From assembly GCA_004151065.3 (NCBI GenBank), contig NWUY0300007827.1, positions 77,208-105,910 on the forward strand: a stretch of 28,703 bases of DNA, in the 5' to 3' direction. How positions within the stretch are numbered: position 1 is the first letter of the stretch; every line of letters begins with the position of its first letter. This DNA is from Larix sibirica (Eukaryota; Streptophyta; Pinopsida; Pinales; Pinaceae). The notes beneath the pieces are model-generated. The model searched no databases, was not told the DNA's origin, and saw only the letters and a list, made by a program, of their open reading frames with translations. Positions 20,601-28,703 of the stretch are shown here, piece by piece. Made by a program: the position numbers and the translations under genes.

Positions 20601-21284
20601 TTGCAAAGATTCAATGGTTCTCTACATCCCACATGGGGATGTTGTCCCCTTGAGTCACCATTGTTAACCCCCAGATTCGCTTACACAACTAGAGGGTTAA
20701 GATCCAACAAGATCCTATCATGTTGGTTATATTTCAAGTATATACAGGGTTTCATAGGGGTCAAATATTGTTTTGGAGTTAGTGCCATTAGACTCCAAGA
20801 AACTGTTACTTTTAGTAGTTTTGTTTTAGTTCAAAGAAAAGTTTCAGGGCTCGCATGTTAGAGATGTTTTTATATTGGTGATCCTTGTGACATCACAATG
20901 TCAATGAGCTTTTATTGAGTGACTACATACAAGCAGTTTCAAGACCCTGCTATTTTTAGCAATTAGGTTTTCAAGGCTCAAATGTCGATTTTGAGCACAT
21001 ATTTGGGTTCCTTGCAGAAAGACGAGTCTAATGAAACTATTTTCATTTACATGCAAGATGTTATTTTTAGTGGTCTATTTTTAGACATGCCATATATGGC
21101 AATGGTCTCCTAGCAGTTCTCTTCATTTTTATTTTTTCATATTTTTTAGGACTAAGAATGTTAATGTTTTGTAGCTCAGACAAGAACTTCTGCATAGGTT
21201 AGGTATCAAACAAGCGTGAAGTCATCCAAGTCAATCTATTTCGTAATTCAATTTATTTATAAAGTGAGTCTTTTAATTAGCTCN
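20601..21284. other. Unassigned sequence up to an assembly ambiguity
   Basis: No gene or element end is recognised. It ends at a single ambiguous base (21284) immediately before sequence homologous to the LTR repeat, so the true neighbour of the second LTR-like block is uncertain. Confidence 0.3.
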
Positions 21285-21502
21285 GTCTCACTCCAAGAAG
21301 ACAAGTACACGAGACAATTCTTCTTCTTCTCTTCAAGTACAATATAGGGGTTCATCTCAAAACACTAATCTACAAGTCTTTGAGGGATGAAACCCTAACC
21401 CCAGTATTTTAGATGCTTCAAAAGCTCCAAGAAACCATAGCAACACCAAGACAAGAGAGATAAAATACGAGTGAAGATACACATGAGAGAGGAAGAGTAG
21501 TG

Positions 21503-22005
21503 CACTCTTAGGCACATCTATAACAAAAAATAATGAACAAGAATAAGAATTAACGATCATCATCTCCAAAGTCTTCTTCACAAGAGTAAACTCTAGTATC
21601 TCACTAGAGCAAGCTCCCAACAAAGATATCCTCGTTCCCTTTCATAACTTCTCCTAGGGTTTCCTCATTGAACCCTAGTGTCTCACTCCAAGAAGACAAG
21701 TACACAGAGAAGAGTAGAATGATGATGATGTGAAAGGAAGACAAGTACACATGAGAGAGGAAGAGTAGTGCATTCTTAGGCACATCTATAACAAAAAATA
21801 ATGAACAAGAATAAGAATTAACGATCATCATCTCCAAGTTCTTCTTCACAAGAGTAAACTCTAGTATCTCACTAGAGCAAGCTCCCATCAAAGATATCCT
21901 CGTTCCCTTTCATAACTTCTTCTAGGGTTTCCTCATTGAACCCTAGTGTCTCAGTCCAATAAGACAAGTACACAGAGAAGAGTAGAATGATGATGATGTG
22001 AAAGG
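21503..22005 (+). repeat. 268-bp tandem repeat (two units), near-identical to 10585-11087
   Basis: Unit starts are at 21503 and 21771. By eye, 21525-22010 is identical to 10607-11092 over about 486 bases. Just before that there are two substitutions, and just after it the blocks diverge at once. Confidence 0.9.
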
Positions 22006-22020
22006 GCTCTCACCTTCTCT

Positions 22021-22029
22021 TATTTATAT
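22021..22029 (+). promoter_or_regulatory. Candidate TATA box of the second LTR-like block
   Basis: TATTTATAT with the same downstream context as the box at 11103. It is conserved between blocks that otherwise diverge here. Confidence 0.4.
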
Positions 22030-22665
22030 GAGAGGTAAGGGAGGCCAACAATACATATGTATGCCTAAACCCTTACAAGCAACCTACAAAGCCACAAGTA
22101 GGCTCACATGTGGAGCAATACACTCCAAGGGTATGCATGTCAAGTTCCAAGGTCTTTCATACATAGGAAATGCTCCAATGGAAGGATGCTCCACGAGATT
22201 TGTCCAATGTTCCTCCTCCAAGCCTCCAATGACTCCAATGATCCTCTTAAGTCATGTACTCGACTAGGTCCTATGATCACTATTGCACCTAATCAACCCC
22301 AAGCCAACTCCATGCCTCCATGCAAGCATCCAAGCTTCCCCATGCTATCTAGGCCTCAACACCCTCCTCTCGAATGCCAAACTATCCTCCTACAATGAAG
22401 GGCTTTCTCTAAGAAAGCAACCTCTTCCATGTGGCCAACATATAGAATGTCACCAAGTTGTCTTAAGATCTCCAACACCCAAGGAAAAATTTCATGCAAG
22501 CATTGAATGGAGCTCAAGTAATCATTGAGTTAGACACCTCTAATATGCAAATCCATCATGAACCATCTAGGGTCTAATCATTGACCATGTACCCCAAATG
22601 TCATAAAGCACCCCCGAACATGGTTTAAACACTTTAAGAGGAACCCTAAAAGCTAACATTAACAA

Positions 22666-24520
22666 CCACTATTAAGATACAAAGCTAGGAACCACAAAGA
22701 AGCATTGTTCATCTTGACTAAAGATACATGGGAAGAATGCTCAAGGTCTCCTTTTGCCATTTCTAACTGATGAGGAAGAGAAGTTTCGATCGCCTGAGTT
22801 TGTTCTCGTAGTAAGTGGATCTCTCCTACCATTCAAGGCCGATGCAAATAAATTCTTGATGGAAGACTTTCTTGATGCATTGGGAGATCTAGAAGAATGG
22901 GTTTGTGGTGAATATCATTGCCTGGATGAGGCTACTGCCTACTAATATATGGAGGAAGAGGAGCTGTCTTGAGTCCAAACACGACACCATCGAAGGTCTT
23001 GTGGGTGTTGGCTAGATGAATCCCCGTGATCTCACAAATCTAAAAGATGAGGTAGCATTGCTCTTTGCCCGCTTCTATCTGTAAGCACTGAGAAGGAGGT
23101 GATTGTCTAGGTAGTGTTCGCTGGGGCAGACAGTTTCAGTGGGGATCTAAGACTGAGATCTTACCTCATGTATAAGGATAGTCACTGTTGGTCTAGCTAT
23201 ATCTAAAGAAGGTGGAGGGAGTTCTGAGGCTCCCTGAAAATAAAATGGTATTGGCTTAGAATCTTGTAATAAATGGGGGGTTGAAAATCAAGTGCTCCTC
23301 CCTTTGTGTACCCTGTAAATGGAGTAGGAAGACCTTGTTTGCTCATGGGATATGGTCATCAATGCCCACCCAAAGCTGATGTGAACCAACTCGGAACTGG
23401 TTTGAAGGGAACATGAGTCCACGCATCAAATGGTGAAGCATGTAAGTTGGTCTAACAATGAGGTCGTCCCTCAGGTCCACAAATTGTTGTGTATAGAAGG
23501 CCATCTTTGGTTTGAGCTTGCATGGTGGATCTACCCAAGTGAACTAGGTGTACTATGTATAAATAATATCTTGTCTAATGATTGTGTGATTGGGTCCTTC
23601 GATATTTTTCTTATTGTGACTCATGTGAATCTAGAGTGACAACTGCCTACTATTGCTAATTATCACCGGGATTTGGTTGCCATTCTTGTAGTGTTAGGGG
23701 CTTCCGAAGTTTGGCATGCCTTATCTGTGACAAGCCTCTGGATAATGTTTCTTTGGTCGCGTATGACATGCATGCCATGCTAATGTTGATCTAAATTCAT
23801 AGAAGTGCCCCCCTTTGCCAAGATATATTCATTGCAGTTCACTAGTTCTTCACAAGATCCTAACACTTCGTTGTTCATCATGAGTTTGACGGAGACCCCT
23901 TTCTTGACCCGTTCCTTGATAACTCTCATACTCCACTCTTGTTGATGTTATTCTCTTTGGGGATTTTAGTGCCTAGACCCAATGTTTACAAGTACCACTT
24001 CACAATAGATCTCAAGATGCCCTTGTTTTGATTTGAACGTTGTGGGCCTTCGTAGGTTTTCAGATGATTGTATTGAGTCCTTTACAACCTATGGAAGGTG
24101 CCTTTTTCAGCTTGGGAAAGCTCACAACTACCACTCTCGAATGGTCTTCCTTGCTACCTTGACTTTGGCATCTTCATGTGTTTCCATCATAGTGATGGAG
24201 CTAGTGTGGTCAATTATGCTTTGGCTAGTTAGGAGTTGCTACCTCATGTATGACATTTCTAAATCTCCCCCATCCCCCTTGTGGATCATACTGTCGTTGC
24301 CTTCTCCATTAGTGACTACTCATCCCTTCCCTCACTCCCTGAGTCCCTACCCATGCCCTAGTATTCCGTATACCTCTGTCAACTTTGACGGCGAGTATGT
24401 TGATCCTTATACCTCCTTCCTTTGTTAGTTGATTCCTCCCCTTCCTCATTCCTTATCACAGTAAGACCCCTTTGGTCAAGTATGAGTTTTTTTCAAAGGT
24501 AATTTTTGAGTTTACCCTTG
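22666..24520. other. Mostly unassigned; may include a decayed LINE 5' part
   Basis: A 63-codon frame at 22754-22945 ends acidic (FLMEDFLDALGDLEEWVCGE) and a 131-codon frame lies at 24033-24428. Neither has a recognised motif. Since a LINE linker and RT C-terminal region follow from about 24530, some of 23400-24520 could be a decayed LINE endonuclease region, but I cannot point to endonuclease motifs. Confidence 0.3.
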
Positions 24521-24529
24521 ACTCTTTCT

Positions 24530-25686
24530 CGCATTCCACCTAACATCTCTTACAGACTATTAAACTTGACGGTTGCCCAATGAAGCACTGGTTTGATGAT
24601 GAGTGGAAACTTTGACATAATCATTTTTGTTTCACTTTTTTCATTCACCTCGATCTTATCCTTACCAAGAACTTATTGCCACCTTCTTCATTTAAAAAAA
24701 TGAGATTCCCCTCTTTAAGGAGACGTGAGCTTTGTGGAGCTCTCCGCCATTCACCTAAGGCCTTATGGTGCCCCCTTTTCCCTCAACAAATTGCCCTGCC
24801 ACTTGACTTGGATCCTTAGACCATGGTCTCCCACACTACCTTCCTTTATGATGTTCTTAGGCAATTGGTAACCTACATCACCTCACCCCCATCTTATGTT
24901 GTTATCAATTTTACTATGGCATTATCAAGCAAGCAATCAGGTATATGAGCCTTAGCCAAGCTGCCAACGAGCAAAGGCTTCCAAGTAGGTTTCCTTTAAC
25001 ATAATATTTGCTCTCTTGACACCTACACCGCTGATTTGTTTAACCATGTTTTTTTGAATTACCTATCATCACTTCAAGATTATGTTTTGATATTCACTTC
25101 CAAGATATCTTGTCTAAGAAGAATCTCTTGGACATGATCACTAGACCCATTGTTGTGCATGGTTATGAGGTCTTGGGGCCTAGTTTTCTTTAGAGTGACT
25201 AGGCTAGGATGGAGAGAGTCGAGATCCTTCTTCTTCATTGCATCATCCGATGCCAATGGGCAATTCCTTGGTCCATAATCAAGGTAGATTTTGGGGTCCA
25301 TTCCTTCGGCCTTGAGGCCATTTTAAGATTGGTTTCTTTCCTTGAAAAAATCTGCAGTTTTGGGGACTTGAATTTCGACACAATTAGTATCCTTATCTTG
25401 CACTATGCTTTTATGAGGCCATTTGCTTGACAAGGCTCTCAAGATGTGCCTTTTGTTTATTTTCAAAGCTTTCTTGATTATATTAGCCAGTGGCTATTCA
25501 CTAGTAATCTCACCTTTGTGTACTTGTTAGACTCTTCATGTCACCTCCTACTTTCTATGTAGAATTCGGACCATATTACCAGAGAGGAGATCTACAAACA
25601 ATGCATCTGGGTCATGTGGAGTGCATTTCTTGAGGTATAGGGCCCTAAGATGTCCTTTTATTCTGAGCATTTTCTAGAGTTGATAG
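24530..25686 (+). mobile_element. Degenerate LINE, copy B, internally deleted
   Basis: This copy is related to the LINE at 1690-4550 and in the same orientation. The endonuclease-RT linker reads MKHWFDDEWK near 24580, then LRRRELCGALRHSPKALWCP near 24715-24775, matching ggagatgtgagctt near 1713 in copy A. Both copies then share a (c)tgatttgtttaaccatg-like stretch (25031; 1961 in copy A). Copy B jumps almost directly to the C-terminal region, PIVVHGYEVLGP near 25146, with ERVEILLLHCIIRCQWAIPW at 25212 onward and FGLEAILRLVSFLEKICSFG. The RT palm is missing, a deletion of about 0.85 kb relative to copy A. Homology ends at about 25680 where an LTR-like sequence begins. Confidence 0.72.
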
Positions 25687-26733
25687 TGTTAAAAATCTCG
25701 AAACTATATTGAAGTCAAGTTCCTCAAACTCTTAACAATACTCTGATCTCAGTCTTGTAAAGTCATGAAATATACAAAGCATAACTCATGCACACATTTT
25801 TATAGAACAGTAAGCTGAGATACACTTGTTAAGAATATATTTGCAGTGGAAAACTAATTCAAAATCAACATACAGTAAAACATATTTAACACAGATATTT
25901 TGGTCTAAAGACCCTGGAAAAACCCTCTAAGGGGAAAACCAATCCAAGTGAGTAATTTCTTTTATTGAGCATAAGAGGAATTATACACAGGTACAGCTGC
26001 AGTACATATGAACATTAATTTTTTAGTACTTAACTCACAAGTACCCCAGTCCACCACCTCAAAAACTGTGCCCAACTTTGGAAACAAAGCCCACAAATCT
26101 TGTAAGGCCTTTCTCAGTTACAATCTCAGATTTGTATCTCGATTTTAGAGCACCCAACACTTCAGCTTGGCTGGTGTACTGTACAGGAACTTTGAACAGT
26201 CACTCTCAGCAACAAACAACTGGGATTTCAGCACCTAAAACTTCGTCTCGAAATCTGAGCCATCAATAGACTGTACAACCAACCTTCTCCAGTAGAATGG
26301 ACCTCTCCAACAGCAGCAGAACAGACTGATTTAATATCTGATACTTCTTGGGGTGTGTGCCCTCATTCCTTTCTCAGAAATGCACCCTCAGACTGCAGCA
26401 ACGAACAACATTTAATAGCAGCTCATTTCTAGGAGTGTGTGCCCTCTCCTTTTCTCGGAAATGTGCACTCTTCTTTGCTGCTCCCTCCTCTTCCTCTCTG
26501 CTCAATCTTTTCCTCTCTTGGAATTAGTGCCTTTTGTTACCAACTGAGTTGCACTACAGTTGGACTTCAGTGAGCCGCCAGTATGGCACATTTACTTGTG
26601 CCTTTTTCAGAGTTCAGAAGTTCCAAGTTTGGCCTTTTCAGGGCCATNTGACATTGGCCTCCCTCTTAGTTATCCATAAGCCATCATTATCTTTAGGGAT
26701 TTCAATCTCAAGATGTTGGTTTGTGTAGTAACA
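25687..26733 (-). mobile_element. Candidate solo or truncated Ty1/copia-type LTR (reverse orientation)
   Basis: Read on the minus strand the segment runs from TGTTACTACACAAACC to TTTTTAACA, so it has TGTTA..TAACA termini about 1047 bases apart. Around 25910-25955 the minus strand holds GGTTTTCCCCTTAGAGGG, then TTTTTCC, a motif I associate with the R/U5 part of plant copia LTRs, preceded by an AATAAA-like signal. No tRNA-Met primer site follows the 3' end, so no internal region is attached on that side. Flanking 5-bp duplications are not seen (gatag versus agacc), which argues for truncation or rearrangement. An ambiguous base lies at 26647. Confidence 0.5.
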
Positions 26734-27466
26734 AGACCAGTCATATAATTGCAATAAATATGTTTGTTAGCCCCATCATTCAGCCATTATTTGGAGTATG
26801 AAGGAGAAATATAGCAAATACTTATTGTTTGTGGGCTAGATATATTTAGGATGAATTAATGTCAGTTTTCCATTACATGCTAAATACTTGAATTTAATAT
26901 TACATTTGATTTTAGTCGAGGAAACCTAGTTATTAACTTATTAGTTTAGAGTGACCAACAGTGTCAACCATTTCTTAATAAGAGACCGAGCAGGTAAAAT
27001 CTCAACAATGAAAGATAACCAAGATATCCATGCCATTAATGAGATTTCAACACTTCGTGCTATGAATCTGTTTTGAACATGCAAGAACATTAGATATGAA
27101 ATCATCTTATGTTGAACAGCTAATACAACTAGACAGTCTAGACTAAATCTCCGCAATACAATGTCTAGTGAACCAGAGAAAAAACAAATGAATAAATGGA
27201 TTCAGAAGCAAACTAGCACACTAGAAAGTAAATAATGGGTGTCATAATGAAACCATTATCCACCCATAAAGTGTAAAAAAGAACATACTCCTTAATTTTA
27301 CAATGGGAAATAACATAACCAACTTATTGATGCCATCGACAAATTAGAAAGTCTCTCCAAAACTGAAAAAAACATGCATGTAGATAAAAATAAGATAAGA
27401 TACTTGTATTAATGTTCATGAGCAATTTAAAATAGGTCAATGGGACTACAGAGTACAACAAGTCAT
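26734..27466. other. No gene recognised; probably intron of the REVEILLE-like gene or intergenic
   Basis: The minus-strand exon at 27651-27759 ends in a splice donor, so the sequence to its left would be intron if the gene is intact. I looked here for the next expected coding words (a LLLMRNL-like motif) on the minus strand and did not find them. Confidence 0.3.
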
Positions 27467-27576
27467 AACAGCCATGTGGGAGTGACACAGTATCTCCTAA
27501 GTATCAAAAGAAAAATAAAGTAACAGTCATGTGGGAGTGCCACAGTAACTCCTAAGCATCAAAAGAAAAATAATGT
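27467..27576. repeat. Two-copy 55-bp tandem repeat
   Basis: The unit aacagccatgtgggagtg.. at 27467 is repeated as aacagtcatgtgggagtg.. at 27522, with a few substitutions. It lies in the presumed intron just downstream of the REVEILLE-like exon. Confidence 0.88.
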
Positions 27577-27650
27577 GTAGGAAGATGTATAAGAAGAGGG
27601 TAGAGAAAAGGAACTTGAGGAAAACACCAGATAATGAAAAGCAACTTACA

Positions 27651-27759
27651 GTTTGCCGATCAATAGGTGCCATCTCCTTCAACTTCTTCAGTTGACCAGT
27701 AACACCAGGATCAAATGTGCTCCCAATAAACTTATAAATTTCTGAAAAGTCAGGACTAC
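27651..27759 (-). CDS. Internal exon of a REVEILLE/CCA1-like MYB transcription factor gene (partial)
   Basis: The minus strand encodes [17 protein letters not shown], then [19 protein letters not shown]. This matches the conserved downstream block of the RVE4/6/8 (LHY-CCA1-like) family, which typically reads PDF.(E/Q)VY.FIGS.FDP..(T/S)GH.QKLK.MDPI. These single-MYB, SHAQKYF-class nuclear factors act in the plant circadian clock; the block lies C-terminal to the MYB domain, which is not in this window. The exon ends after the Thr codon at a perfect GTAAGT donor (27649 downwards), where related genes also break before VLLLMRNL. The acceptor is probably GGCAG at 27760. No stop or shift is seen inside the exon. 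It may belong to a live gene with long introns, or be a fragment left by duplication. Confidence 0.72.
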
Positions 27760-27769
27760 CTGCCATACC

Positions 27770-28425
27770 TCATCAAGATTACAAAATCAACTAAAGTAAG
27801 AACATACTTGAATATCCTAGTTACAGCAGCAGGATAATTCAAAATAAAAGAACTGTTGAGATGCTTTTATCCTTTTTAATTTTTTTTTCCTTTTACCTAA
27901 CATCACACAGACATTTGACATGTTCATGATTCAAACATAATAACAAACTATTTTGATCTAGATGGAAACCAAGATAGGCCAAGAATGGACTGATCAAAAG
28001 AAAAGAATAAACCACAGATTCCAATTTTCAGATTAACAATGCTAATTGAAGAGAAGTTAGAATTTATAGTGTAGCAATTAAGGACTCTTATCTTGACTAA
28101 GCTGGCATTTAAGTTGTGCAATTCAATTTAACCTTGGAACCAATTTGTCACACATTCCATAGGAATCATGAGTGGTATACTAGGATATTAAAGAAGGTGT
28201 ACAATAATCTGAGCATAGTATCATAATGGTTAACAAACACAACATGTTTGAAGTGCCTAATAACTTCCCATTTTAACTGTGATTCATGGCAGAAAGAGGT
28301 CAAGAACATGCAATACAATGTCATTTCAATCTATATATATGAACTTTTCCATAAAACCCGAGTTATTGTAGACCTTGATGTGGGACACAAGGAAATTTAC
28401 AAAACAAACATCAAAATGTGAGCTA
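27770..28425. other. No gene recognised; possible intron of the REVEILLE-like gene
   Basis: This is AT-rich sequence with a T-run near 27880-27892 and no coding-like stretch. If the exon at 27651-27759 is part of a live gene, this would be its upstream intron. Confidence 0.3.
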
Positions 28426-28431
28426 TAAAAT

Positions 28432-28703
28432 ATGTTACCCCTCAAAGTGAATAGGCATTTTGAGATCTTCAAAGGCATGCTAGCAGCCCTGTTTGATGAA
28501 GAAGTTACTGTTGTGCAGCAAAGATATGCCTCAGTTGGAAAATCTGGTAGCTTGTCAAGGAGATAATATTGGTGGAAAAGAGAGTTAATGGAGAATTTCA
28601 GGCCTGTAGCAATCGGCGTTAGTAAATTTCCATGCATACATGTGTTATCACATCCATGTTAGCTGGAGCTACCATGCTGCAGATTGTGTGGTCAGGGACC
28701 ATA
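28432..28703. other. Protein-like stretch of unknown identity, strand uncertain
   Basis: On the + strand 28432-28563 reads as about 43 open codons with protein-like content (HFEIFKGMLAALFDEEVTVV, then QQRYASVGKSGSLSRR) before TAA. In another + frame, MENFRPVAIGVSKFP follows near 28590. On the minus strand the same DNA is open for 103 codons (28326-28637). I do not recognise either reading. The + reading has the more natural acidic/helical composition. It could be an exon or a repeat-derived fragment. Confidence 0.25.

Larger units (their letters stand above)
21285..22665 (+). mobile_element. Second LTR-like block (probable 3' LTR or a related element)
   Basis: The block is in the same orientation as the 5' LTR-like block and offset by 10918 bases. 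It contains the same 268-bp tandem repeat (about 21503-22005), the same TATA-like box at 22021, and a right half that aligns with the 5' block at clearly lower identity up to about 22660. Its left end has an extra segment (21285-21500) that starts and ends with pieces of the repeat unit. The sequence after 22665 does not match the 5' LTR terminus, so it is either a 3' LTR with a lost end or a piece of a different copy joined at the ambiguous base at 21284. Confidence 0.55.

Noticed and set aside
21998-22528. Overlapping + strand open frames in the second LTR-like block
   Set aside because: They lie in LTR sequence, overlap one another in different frames and have no recognised motif. The matching region of the 5' block does not keep them open.
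24033-24428. 131-codon + frame, considered as a LINE endonuclease
   Set aside because: Its position upstream of LINE copy B fits, but no endonuclease motif (such as a GDFN-like word) could be read with confidence.
1-28703. CRISPR arrays, bacterial operons, tRNA or rRNA genes
   Set aside because: No spaced short repeats, ribosome-site-led gene strings, or tRNA/rRNA-like sequences were seen. The sequence is plant nuclear in character.

Overview
This is a repeat-rich, gene-poor stretch of a large plant nuclear genome, most likely a gymnosperm (conifer-like). The reasons are remnants of plant Ty3/gypsy and LINE elements of a type I associate with conifers, long non-coding intervals, a plant REVEILLE/CCA1-like exon and moderate AT richness. 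The species cannot be told from the sequence. Ambiguous bases at about 5962-5963, 8071, 21284 and 26647 look like assembly joins and limit some claims.

Layout. 1-1680: no gene seen. About 1690-4550: a decayed, 5'-truncated LINE on the + strand (endonuclease-RT linker, RT, conserved C-terminal region). About 5600-5815: a two-copy tandem repeat. About 6060-7330: a GC-richer, protein-like locus with a 66-bp in-frame duplication, a coiled-coil-like stretch and a hydrophobic tail, interrupted by stops and a frameshift. 7330-9080: AT-rich and unassigned sequence. About 9497-10332 (minus strand): an apparently intronless, 5'- and 3'-truncated pseudogene of the chaperonin CCT eta subunit (CCT7), with an unidentified protein-like segment just upstream of it.

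10585-22665: the core of the window. Two related blocks about 10.9 kb apart flank a decayed Ty3/gypsy retrotransposon on the + strand. The order is LTR-like block, tRNA-Asp-type primer binding site, gag, protease, an extra RNase H-like domain, reverse transcriptase, the usual RNase H, and integrase (split by an insertion). About 3.5 kb without a recognisable gene follows, then a second LTR-like block. Every enzymatic domain carries stops, frameshifts or lost catalytic residues, so the element is dead. The most notable points are the RNase H-like domain between protease and RT, and about 486 bp of perfect identity between the two LTR-like blocks inside strongly diverged flanks.

About 24530-25686: a second LINE copy of the same lineage, with a large internal deletion relative to the first. 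It ends where a candidate Ty1/copia-type LTR in reverse orientation begins (about 25687-26733). About 27651-27759 (minus strand): one well-preserved exon of a REVEILLE/CCA1-like MYB gene with a consensus splice donor. It is the best candidate for part of a living gene, whose other exons lie in long introns or outside the window. The right end (27770-28703) holds one ambiguous protein-like stretch.

There is no operon-like cooperation here: the window is layers of retroelement insertion and decay around at most one or two genuine host gene pieces.
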